Source of the DNA: Prevotellaceae bacterium UBA4361
GTDB taxonomy: Bacteria > Bacteroidota > Bacteroidia > Bacteroidales > Bacteroidaceae
DNA: 5,973 bases
Assembly (NCBI GenBank): GCA_002393575.1
Contig: DGSN01000039.1
Coordinates: forward strand, 1 to 5,973
Direction: 5' to 3'
Of this stretch, positions 1 to 5,728 are shown in pieces. Made by a program: the position numbers and the translations under genes. The notes below the pieces were generated by a model, which ran no database searches, was not told the DNA's origin, and was given only the letters and a program-made list of their open reading frames with translations. Positions within the stretch are counted from its first letter, which is position 1. Each line of letters opens with the position of its first letter.

Positions 1-176
1 ACAAGAAAATCCAGATTGCCCAGGTGCGCCAGTATGACTATGACGAGGTGAGCAGGCAGATTGACCAGCTCATTGAGACCAGCTGCATCTACGACGACAT
101 GGAGACCGTGCGCCTCATGAAGCAAATCGTGCCTGAATACAAATCCAAGCACTCCATCTACGAATCTCTCGATTAG
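1..176 (+). CDS. UDP-sugar 4,6-dehydratase, CapD/PglF/WbpM type (3' end only)
   Basis: Only the last 57 codons are in the window. The reading frame starts at base 3 and ends at TAG 174-176. The visible peptide begins KKIQIAQVRQYDYDEV and ends in IVPEYKSKHSIYESLD. That tail (a 'VRxYDY' segment, then 'TVRLMKxIVPEYxSxxSxYxxLD') is what I know from the C-terminus of membrane-anchored nucleotide-diphosphate-sugar epimerase/dehydratases in Bacteroidales polysaccharide loci. Family members convert UDP-GlcNAc to a 4-keto-6-deoxy sugar, the substrate for a C4 aminotransferase. The next operon gene downstream encodes exactly such an aminotransferase, which supports the call. The NAD-binding and catalytic parts are outside the window, so activity cannot be judged. 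Codon use is GC-richer than in the gene that follows. Residual doubt: another enzyme of the same extended SDR family would share this tail. Confidence 0.72.
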   Translation, partial: KKIQIAQVRQYDYDEVSRQIDQLIETSCIYDDMETVRLMKQIVPEYKSKHSIYESLD

Positions 177-216
177 TCAACAAATTTTTCCAAGTCAACA
201 AATTCACACAAATAAT
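176..216 (+). repeat. Left arm of the cassette inverted repeat
   Basis: Two direct copies of GTCAACAAATT lie at 176-186 and 194-204, separated by 7 bases. The second copy continues into CACACAAATAAT. Both copies have inverted partners on the right side of the GxxExxY gene. The first copy starts on the last base of the upstream stop codon. Confidence 0.75.
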
Positions 217-222
217 CACAAA

Positions 223-642
223 ATGTTGACAAATAAAGAAGAATGGAACTATGCAAATAGCATCTATCGAGAGGAAACATACAACATAGTAAGTGCTGCG
301 ATGGAAGTACACAAAGTTCTTGGACCTGGTTTCAGCGAGTCAATCTATCAAGAAGCATTAGCTATTGAATTTGAAAAGCAAGGTATTCCTTTTGAAAAAG
401 AAAAAGCAATATCTGTTTATTACAAAGACATAAAACTTGAACATACATTTCGTGCTGATTTCGTTTGTTATGATGGAATTATTGTTGAATTAAAAGCATT
501 AGAAAATACGACTTCAGAACACCAATCTCAAGTCATCAACTACTTAAAATCTACAGGATTCCAACTTGGAATTCTACTCAATTTTGGGGAACGGCAACTC
601 TATCGCCGAAGAATTATTAACACTTCTATCTTCCAAAAATAA
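223..642 (+). CDS. GxxExxY protein, PD-(D/E)XK nuclease-like fold
   Basis: This 139-residue protein matches the GxxExxY family (TIGR04256, related to Pfam PDDEXK_3). An N-terminal helix (about residues 17-33) ends in H30, followed by the signature G36-x-x-E39-x-x-Y42 within LGPGFSESIYQEAL. The core then shows R77-A-D79, a strand ending in E89-L-K91 (the E-x-K of PD-(D/E)XK enzymes), and Q103-xxx-Y107. Length is normal for the family and all signature residues are present, so the gene appears intact. The biochemical role of the family is not established to my knowledge; nuclease activity is inferred from fold motifs. ATG 223 is the only ATG upstream of the conserved helix. No Shine-Dalgarno is seen, only an A-rich leader. 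The first codons lie in repeat-like sequence (TGTTGACAAATAAAG, 224-238). The gene is clearly AT-richer than both neighbours, which suggests separate origin, and it is flanked by inverted repeats. Confidence 0.88.
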   Translation: MLTNKEEWNYANSIYREETYNIVSAAMEVHKVLGPGFSESIYQEALAIEFEKQGIPFEKEKAISVYYKDIKLEHTFRADFVCYDGIIVELKALENTTSEHQSQVINYLKSTGFQLGILLNFGERQLYRRRIINTSIFQK

Positions 643-713
643 AATTGGAGGTCGAATAATTAACACAAAAAGGTACAAAGACAATACAAAGAATTCATTT
701 ACAATGATGAGAG

Positions 714-816
714 TTTGTGCATTATTTGTGACAATTTGTTGACTTAATAATAGCTTGTTGACTGATATGTTTTATGAAAATAGTTCTTTGTGTATAATTT
801 GTGGTAATTTGTTGAC
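714..816 (+). repeat. Direct-repeat pair in the right arm of the cassette
   Basis: Bases 714-743 and 787-816 are direct copies matching at 26 of 30 positions, with starts 73 bases apart. Each runs TTTGTG, then ATTATTTGTG- or ATAATTTGTG-like sequence, then AATTTGTTGAC. Either could pair with the left arm at 194-216. A shorter copy, CTTGTTGAC, sits between them at 754-762. Confidence 0.75.
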
Positions 817-830
817 AAAAATAAAGATAT

Positions 831-846
831 AATTTGTTGAATAATC
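831..846 (+). repeat. Outer right end of the cassette inverted repeat
   Basis: AATTTGTTGAATAATC is the reverse complement of 171-186 with one mismatch. It ends at the base before the ATG of the aminotransferase, so it also forms that gene's ribosome-binding region; no Shine-Dalgarno is visible there. Confidence 0.7.
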
Positions 847-2193
847 ATGTCTAAAAGAATCTACTTATGTCTGGCTCACATGTCTGAAAACGGCGTGGAG
901 CAGAAGTATATCCAAGAGGCATTCGACACCAACTGGGTAGTGCCACTTGGTCCCAATGTCAATGGTTTCGAGAAAGACCTGGAGGAATTCGCCACCAGTT
1001 TGGAAGGCAATAATCCTCATGAAGAATTAGCCAAGAAGCGTGTCGTTGCACTTTCTTCAGGCACAGCAGCTGTCCATCTGGCGCTGATAGCCTGCGGAGT
1101 CGGCTACGGTGACGAAGTCATTGTTCAGTCGTTCACCTTCTGTGCCAGCTCCCACCCTATTACCTATCTCGGTGCTAAACCTATCTTCGTCGATTCCGAG
1201 AAAGAAACTTGGAACATGGATCCAGCCCTGCTCGAAATCGCCATCAAAGACCGCATCGCCCAAACTGGCAAGAAGCCAAAGGCCATCATTCCTGTCGCTC
1301 TCTATGGAATGCCATACAAGATTGATGAAATCATGGAAATTGCCGACCGCTACGACATCCCAGTCATTGAAGATGCCGCCGAAGGATTCGGTTCACGTTT
1401 CCACGGACAGGTGCTTGGCACATTCGGCATCTATGGCGTTTTGTCGTTCAACGGCAACAAGATGATTACCACTTCGGGAGGTGGCGCACTCATCTGTCCC
1501 GATGCAGAGGCATGGCAGAAAGTGATGTGGTATGCCACACAAGCACGTGAATCCTATCCTTACTACCAGCACGAAGCCATCGGCTACAACTACCGCATGT
1601 CGAACATCTGCGCCGGCATCGGACGCGGGCAGATGACCGTCTTGAACGACCACATCGCTCACCATCGTCACATCGCCCAGCTCTACAAGGAAGCATTCAA
1701 GGACATTCCAGGCATACAGTTCCACGATGAAATCGAGGGCATGGAGTCCAACTTCTGGCTCAACACCATCCTCATCGACCCTACCCTCCACGTGAAGGGA
1801 CAGGAGAATGCTTACAAAACCATTGTGAAAGGAGCCGTAGGCGGTGCAGCAGGAGTTATCCACGTAGCCGATTCAGCCACAACCGACTGCCAGCCCAACG
1901 ACAATGTGGAAGCCATGCGCGTCATCCTCGATGCAGCAGGAGTGGAGTCTCGTCCTCTCTGGAAACCCATGCACAAGCAACCTGTCTATTGTCGCATGAA
2001 GGACAATGCTCCTCTTACCATCGAAGCGCTCGCTGATGGCATCACCCGTCAGACCTCCGATGCCAGTGTCACCTATATCAACGGCGTGAGCGAAGCCCTC
2101 TTCAAGCAAGGGCTCTGCCTGCCAAGCGGTCCATGTGTCACTGACGAAGACGTGCAGCACATCATCAACTCCATCAAGTCTGCCATCGAATAG
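847..2193 (+). CDS. DegT/DnrJ/EryC1/StrS-type sugar aminotransferase (PglE-like)
   Basis: This is a PLP-dependent enzyme that, in this family, transfers an amino group (usually from glutamate) to the 4-keto carbon of a nucleotide-linked 6-deoxy sugar in the cytoplasm. Visible landmarks are the substrate-loop sequence NWVVPLGPNVNGFE (29-42), the phosphate-binding SSGTAA (70-75), IEDAAEGFGS with D176 and E179, and SFNGNKMITTSGGG with the Schiff-base lysine K205. Further on are GYNYRMSN (246-253) and ESRPLWKPMHKQPVY (367-381). The upstream dehydratase would supply its substrate, as PglF does for PglE. At 448 residues it is longer than the usual 370-400. The excess seems to fall in two stretches, about 315-352 (Gly/Ala-rich, AVGGAAGVIH) and about 383-407, each lying between well-conserved blocks. 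The start at 847 is favoured because MSKRIYLCLAHMSE is a typical N-terminus. The final product (capsule, LPS or protein glycan) cannot be told. Confidence 0.9.
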   Translation: MSKRIYLCLAHMSENGVEQKYIQEAFDTNWVVPLGPNVNGFEKDLEEFATSLEGNNPHEELAKKRVVALSSGTAAVHLALIACGVGYGDEVIVQSFTFCASSHPITYLGAKPIFVDSEKETWNMDPALLEIAIKDRIAQTGKKPKAIIPVALYGMPYKIDEIMEIADRYDIPVIEDAAEGFGSRFHGQVLGTFGIYGVLSFNGNKMITTSGGGALICPDAEAWQKVMWYATQARESYPYYQHEAIGYNYRMSNICAGIGRGQMTVLNDHIAHHRHIAQLYKEAFKDIPGIQFHDEIEGMESNFWLNTILIDPTLHVKGQENAYKTIVKGAVGGAAGVIHVADSATTDCQPNDNVEAMRVILDAAGVESRPLWKPMHKQPVYCRMKDNAPLTIEALADGITRQTSDASVTYINGVSEALFKQGLCLPSGPCVTDEDVQHIINSIKSAIE

Positions 2194-2222
2194 CGAAAAA
2201 GAAACAACACTCCACATTTTCC

Positions 2223-2274
2223 AACTCCACGTATCTTTGGAACAATCCACAAGATACGTGGAGTTTTTATTTTC
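2223..2274 (+). terminator. Rho-independent terminator of the sugar operon
   Basis: AACTCCACGTATCTT (2223-2237) pairs perfectly with AAGATACGTGGAGTT (2251-2265): 15 bp with a 13-base loop, followed by TTTATTTTC. It lies 30 bases after the aminotransferase stop, so that gene is probably the last in its transcript. Confidence 0.85.
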
Positions 2275-2366
2275 TACCCTTCCCATCCTATAGCCAAACC
2301 GAGTTTGCAAAAACCACCTACAAAACCATAAAATGAGACAAGGATGAAAATAAATCGAACGAAGTT

Positions 2367-2405
2367 ACACGTCATTAGAAAAATTATGTTAACTTTGTGA
2401 CGTGT
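2367..2405. promoter_or_regulatory. Possible operator: inverted repeat around a promoter
   Basis: ACACGTCA (2367-2374) and TGACGTGT (2398-2405) are perfect 8-bp inverted copies separated by 23 bases. The right arm abuts the -7 element and covers the expected start of transcription. The left arm lies where the -33 element is expected. This placement would suit a dimeric repressor, but no regulator gene is nearby and chance is not excluded. Confidence 0.4.
2390..2397 (+). promoter_or_regulatory. Bacteroidota-type promoter -7 element (TAnnTTTG)
   Basis: TAACTTTG matches the TAnnTTTG -7 consensus of the Bacteroidota primary sigma factor exactly. No clear -33 TTTG is seen; the region has GTTAC. 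Transcription would start near 2403-2405, giving a leader of roughly 60 bases to ATG 2467. Confidence 0.65.
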
Positions 2406-2466
2406 GTACCTACTCCTACAAGGAATTTTTAATCAACTTAATATATTAACTAAAACAAAAATCGCT

Positions 2467-5286
2467 ATGAACTATTTTACAAAAAAACTCAGTTGGCTAC
2501 TCATGAGCTTTATGCTTGTGGTTAGCGGTAATGTTTGGGCGGAAAACCAAACAGGCACCATCACTTTTAGCAGAAATGATGTTGTAATCAATGCTGCATC
2601 AATCACTGCTGAAGATAATTTAGGCAATACTTGGACTATTACGACCGAGGGAACAACTTCCTTTACAGGTCAGACTGAGTATTATCAAGTTGGTTCATCA
2701 AAAAAGCCAGCAACGAGCATCACATTCACAACGACACTTCCTGCTTCTCAAACTATAGCCAATATTTTTGCAAAATTTGGCGGTTTTAATGGAACAGTTG
2801 GAAATGTCTCAATCATGGTTGATGATAATGAAATTGCAACGGGAAGTTTGGATGGATCAAACGACGTAGTTGTCAGTTCAAGCAGCCCCGTAACAGGTAA
2901 AACCATAACAATCACAATTACTGACATTGACAAGGGTGTGAAATGTTATTATATCTCTTACGGCGACGATTCCGCACCTGTTCAGAAAGAAAAACCTGTA
3001 CTTACTTTCTCGGAAACGACTGCAACTGTTACACTTGGTGAAAGTTTCACAGCTCCTACACTCACAACAGAACCAACAGGACTGGCTATCACCTATTCTT
3101 CAAGCAACACAGATGTTGCCACTGTTGATGAAACAACAGGAGCCGTTACAATCGTTGCAGCAGGAAAGACTACTATAACAGCAACTTCCGCTGAAACCGA
3201 AGAATACGATGAAGGTACTGCATCCTATACCCTTACTGTTAGCGAACCTCAAGCACCTACATTTGACATTATCGACCTTACAGGCAAGACCGAATCCATC
3301 ACATTCTCCGACTTCAGCAATGCAGCAAGCGGCTATGCGACTGCTATCCAAGGTGCGTTCCCTGCAAGCGACGGAAATGCTTACGAAGGATGGAACAAAA
3401 CGGACTGCATGTATAATGGCAAAAACCATAAATTACTTCAGATGAAGAGTTCTACAGGAAAACTCACCTCTCCAACCATCAAGAGTAATCAGGGTATTAA
3501 AGTCATCGTAACTTATGGTTCATTGAAAGGCATAAAACTGACTATTGGAGAAGAAACCGTAACAGGAGAAGCAGGTGGAGGTGAAGACTCACAACCTCAG
3601 ACAATCCAACTCACATCCACTGCTACAGAAACAACATTCACCATCCAGTCAGCTGGCAGCAATGCAACTTACGTGAAGAGCATCGAAATCGTTCCTATCA
3701 CAGGCGACGAGCCTGCTGCACCTACATTCACACCAGCTGAAGGCGAATACACCGAGGCACAAGCAGTCACCATCACAGCTGCAAGCGGTTGCACAATCTT
3801 CTACAGCATCGATGGCACTACACCTTCCATCGAATACACAGCACCAATCATCATTTCCGAAACAACCACCATCAAGGCAATTGCCAAGTCTGCATCTGGT
3901 GCAAGCAGCGACGTAGCTACAGCCACCTACACCATCTCTATTCCTGTGGTTCTCCAAGAGTATGCTAACATCAAGGAAATGATTGATGCAAACACCTCTG
4001 CAACAAGTGAACCAACAGAAGAATTTATCCTGCACCTCAACAACGCACAAGTTCTTTATGTTGGCACTAACGACATGTACGTGAAGGATGCAACTGGAGC
4101 TGTTGACTTGTTCAAGTGTGGACTCAGCTACACAGCAGGACAAATCCTCAATGGTACTATCAAAGCCACCTATCAACTCTTTAAGAATCTGCCAGAAATT
4201 GCAAGTGTTACGGAAAACAACTTGACAGCTACTGATGGCACAGCAACTCCAGAAGCTCTCGACGTGGAGGAAATCACACTCGCTGGTTATGTCTGCAACT
4301 ATATCACCACGAGCGGAACTTTCGTAGTAGATGGTAACAACTATTACATTTCCGATGGAGCAAATCAAATCCCTGTTTACAACAAATTCAAAATTTCCGA
4401 CATCGTTCTCACAACCATTACAAACGGTGCAAATGTAACTGCAACAGGTATCGTCGTTCCATTCAACGGAGAAGCAGAAATAGCACTGACTGAATTGGTA
4501 GTAAACGATGAGCCAATCGTTGAACTCGACACATACGAGAACATTGCAGCAACCATCGAAGCTGCACCAACAGGCAAATTCATCCTCAAGCTCACCGATG
4601 CACAGGTTCTCTATTCTTATAATAAAGATACATACGTGAAGGATGCAACCGGAGCTATTTTGTTCTATAGCACAGAACTCCCATATACAGAAGGTCAAGT
4701 TCTTAATGGTACAATCACAGTGACCTATACCACCTTTAAAGGCATCCCAGAAATCAATGGTGTCGTAGAGAACAACCTCACTGCTACCGAAGGCACAGCC
4801 ACTCCAACAGAACTTGGCATTGACGCAGCCACGGTGGAAGACCATGTTTGTGACCTCGTCACTGTAACTGGCACATTGGTTGTTGACACAGAGAGCGACA
4901 AATACTATGTTTCCGACGGAACGAATCAGGTTATTGTCTATAACGGAAGATTCAAGATTACAGAAATTGACAACTTACTTGAATCAATCCAGGATGGTGC
5001 AACCGTTACAGCAACAGGTATCATCATTCCTCAAGGCACCGAACCATACAACGTTCCACAAATTGCCCTCACTTCCCTCGAAGAGACAACAACTCAGTTG
5101 AAAGGCGATGCAAACGGTGATGGCAGCGTAGATATCAGCGACGTTGTTGCAGTTGTAAACTACATCCTCAACGGTGAAGAAACAAGCGGAAATTTCGTAT
5201 TCGATAATGCCGATGTAGATAACAGCAAATCTGTAGATATCAGCGACGTTGTCGGAATCGTCAACATCATCCTCAATGGTGAATAA
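2467..5286 (+). CDS. Large secreted modular protein with dockerin-like C-terminus
   Basis: This 939-residue protein starts at ATG 2467. An upstream in-frame GTG (2404) is rejected because it falls at the predicted transcription start and would put 21 residues ahead of a good signal peptide. Residues 1-25 (KK, hydrophobic core, NVWA then EN) form a signal peptide with no lipobox cysteine. Domains in order: beta-sandwich (about 28-166), Ig-like/Big_2-like (176-258, YSSSNTDVATVDETTGAVTI), a second beta-sandwich (265-413), chitobiase/hexosaminidase C-terminal-like (419-490, FYSIDGTTPS), then two tandem modules (about 498-678 and 687-872) resembling OB-fold/DUF5689-like extracellular domains. The end is a dockerin-type pair (880-902, 916-938). 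The first calcium loop is canonical (D881, N883, D885, D889, D892); the second has S920 and K921 where D and G are usual. No catalytic domain was recognised, so a binding, adhesion or scaffold role at the surface or outside the cell is inferred. The gene has its own promoter and terminator and appears monocistronic. Confidence 0.87.
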   Translation: MNYFTKKLSWLLMSFMLVVSGNVWAENQTGTITFSRNDVVINAASITAEDNLGNTWTITTEGTTSFTGQTEYYQVGSSKKPATSITFTTTLPASQTIANIFAKFGGFNGTVGNVSIMVDDNEIATGSLDGSNDVVVSSSSPVTGKTITITITDIDKGVKCYYISYGDDSAPVQKEKPVLTFSETTATVTLGESFTAPTLTTEPTGLAITYSSSNTDVATVDETTGAVTIVAAGKTTITATSAETEEYDEGTASYTLTVSEPQAPTFDIIDLTGKTESITFSDFSNAASGYATAIQGAFPASDGNAYEGWNKTDCMYNGKNHKLLQMKSSTGKLTSPTIKSNQGIKVIVTYGSLKGIKLTIGEETVTGEAGGGEDSQPQTIQLTSTATETTFTIQSAGSNATYVKSIEIVPITGDEPAAPTFTPAEGEYTEAQAVTITAASGCTIFYSIDGTTPSIEYTAPIIISETTTIKAIAKSASGASSDVATATYTISIPVVLQEYANIKEMIDANTSATSEPTEEFILHLNNAQVLYVGTNDMYVKDATGAVDLFKCGLSYTAGQILNGTIKATYQLFKNLPEIASVTENNLTATDGTATPEALDVEEITLAGYVCNYITTSGTFVVDGNNYYISDGANQIPVYNKFKISDIVLTTITNGANVTATGIVVPFNGEAEIALTELVVNDEPIVELDTYENIAATIEAAPTGKFILKLTDAQVLYSYNKDTYVKDATGAILFYSTELPYTEGQVLNGTITVTYTTFKGIPEINGVVENNLTATEGTATPTELGIDAATVEDHVCDLVTVTGTLVVDTESDKYYVSDGTNQVIVYNGRFKITEIDNLLESIQDGATVTATGIIIPQGTEPYNVPQIALTSLEETTTQLKGDANGDGSVDISDVVAVVNYILNGEETSGNFVFDNADVDNSKSVDISDVVGIVNIILNGE
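3958..5082 (+). repeat. Two tandem ~185-codon modules within the secreted protein
   Basis: Module A covers residues about 498-678 and module B about 687-872. Shared blocks in the same order are YVKDATGA, YT.GQ.LNGTI..TY..FK..PEI, ENNLTAT.GTATP, YY(I/V)SDG.NQ..VYN, and ATGI. At DNA level TACGTGAAGGATGCAAC is identical at 4078 and 4633, 555 bases (185 codons) apart. This indicates duplication of one module. Fold assignment as OB-like is inferred from the pattern 'YVxDxTGA', common in Bacteroidota extracellular proteins. Confidence 0.8.
5104..5283 (+). repeat. Dockerin-like duplicated calcium-binding segment
   Basis: Two copies of a D.(N/D)....VDISDVV..VN.IL motif end the protein. The 20-base core GTAGATATCAGCGACGTTGT is identical at 5128-5147 and 5233-5252, 105 bases apart. 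Such exact DNA identity suggests a recent duplication or ongoing conversion between the two halves. Confidence 0.85.
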
Positions 5287-5326
5287 AGGTTTAGAGATTC
5301 AAAAAGAATCCATTTTCATTACCATC

Positions 5327-5366
5327 AAAAAAAGCGAGTACTCGGTTTTGAGTACTCGCTTTTTTT
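5327..5366. terminator. Strong palindromic terminator, possibly bidirectional
   Basis: Seven A bases plus GCGAGTACTC (5327-5343) pair perfectly with GAGTACTCGC plus seven T bases (5350-5366): 17 bp with a GGTTTT loop. It follows the secreted-protein stop by 40 bases. The A-tract and T-tract on either side would let it stop transcription from both directions. Confidence 0.9.
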
Positions 5367-5469
5367 ACATACTGAACTTTTCATGAGCGGTAAGCACACA
5401 TTTTAAGTTAAAAAAGTGCCATTGACACAAATAAAAACAAGAAAAGAAATGTATTACAAAAAAATTTCT

Positions 5470-5477
5470 TATATTTG
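5470..5477 (+). promoter_or_regulatory. Bacteroidota-type promoter -7 element for a small RNA
   Basis: TATATTTG matches TAnnTTTG exactly. Transcription would start around 5483, which is where the closing stem of the RNA described next begins. No clear -33 element is seen, and the upstream 100 bases are A-rich with no gene. Confidence 0.65.
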
Positions 5478-5481
5478 CATT

Positions 5482-5681
5482 CGTAAAGTGCGTTATGCAT
5501 TTTATGTTTGTTATATTTATAATAAGACTCAGTGGAATGGGTTGCCCGTGAGGGTAGCCCATTTGTTTTGTTCCACGCTTTTCCTCCTTTCTTGACAGAA
5601 ATCCCTTAGGATTGGAGACATGAGAAAACAGGGAATGCTTTAGATGTAGCGATTGAGGGGATTGACTGAAACGCACTTTCG
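5482..5681 (+). ncRNA. Candidate ~200-nt structured small RNA, class unassigned
   Basis: The two ends pair: AAAGTGCGTT (5485-5494) with AACGCACTTT (5670-5679), extendable by CG/CG across a bulged T. A second helix joins GCATT..TGTTT (5497-5509) to AAACA..AATGC (5626-5638). Inside lies a strong hairpin: GTGGAA (5532-5537) with TTCCAC (5571-5576), and TGGGTTGCCC (5538-5547) with GGGTAGCCCA (5552-5561), capped by a GTGA tetraloop of the GNRA type. A further small hairpin is AATCC-CTTA-GGATT (5600-5613). The 5' end lies just after a TAnnTTTG promoter and there is no credible ORF. I see no signature of RNase P, tmRNA or SRP RNA. Size, joined ends and promoter placement would fit a 6S-like RNA or the Bacteroidales-1 motif, but I cannot match either consensus by eye. 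The 3' end is uncertain because no U-tract follows. Confidence 0.55.
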
Positions 5682-5696
5682 ATTCAACTATATAGG

Positions 5697-5728
5697 CGAG
5701 GGCTCGTTATCGAAACAACGAGCCCTCG
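5697..5728. repeat. 12-bp perfect hairpin (CGAGGGCTCGTT arm)
   Basis: CGAGGGCTCGTT (5697-5708) pairs perfectly with AACGAGCCCTCG (5717-5728) across an 8-base loop. It lies 16 bases after the candidate small RNA and could act as its 3' stabiliser or terminator, though no T-run follows. Confidence 0.75.

Larger units (their letters stand above)
171..846. mobile_element. Candidate inverted-repeat cassette carrying a GxxExxY gene
   Basis: An AT-rich block lies between two GC-richer sugar-biosynthesis genes. Its outer ends, 171-186 and 831-846, are inverted copies matching at 15 of 16 positions. Just inside, 194-216 matches the reverse complement of 721-743 at 21 of 23 positions and of 794-816 at 20 of 23. 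The heptamer TGTTGAC or its complement occurs six times (176, 194, 224, 737, 756, 810), with a seventh near-copy at 835, and none was noticed in the flanking genes. The left repeat starts in the final codons of the upstream gene, and the right repeat stops one base before the next ATG. Removing the block would leave the two genes a few bases apart, as in a normal operon. In RNA the arms could form a long stem with the ORF in the loop. No transposase is encoded, so mobilisation would need help in trans or depend on the encoded protein; this is inference. Confidence 0.55.

Noticed and set aside
115..312. 65-codon minus-strand ORF at the left repeat
   Set aside because: It spans the end of the dehydratase gene, the repeat and the start of the GxxExxY gene, and has no family signature.
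787..846. Internal promoter for the aminotransferase in the cassette
   Set aside because: TAATTTG-like strings occur (for example at 805 and 830) but have one base too few for TAnnTTTG, so a promoter is not supported.
1393..2310. Minus-strand ORFs opposite the aminotransferase
   Set aside because: The forward frame is a full, motif-complete enzyme; the antisense peptides show no family features.
2404..2466. GTG start extending the secreted protein by 21 residues
   Set aside because: It coincides with the expected transcription start and would displace a good signal peptide that begins at ATG 2467.
3649..4845. Long minus-strand ORF of 398 codons opposite the secreted-protein gene
   Set aside because: It is a shadow of the repetitive Thr/Ala-rich coding strand: ACA and GCA codons read antisense give TGT and TGC, so it is Cys-rich with no recognisable domain, start context or promoter.
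5365..5676. 103-codon minus-strand ORF over the small-RNA region
   Set aside because: It covers the terminator T-tract, the promoter and the structured RNA and looks like random AT-rich translation.
5482..5681. Retron msr-msd RNA
   Set aside because: The end-pairing resembles a1/a2, but there is no reverse transcriptase in the window and the downstream 290 bases are non-coding palindromes.
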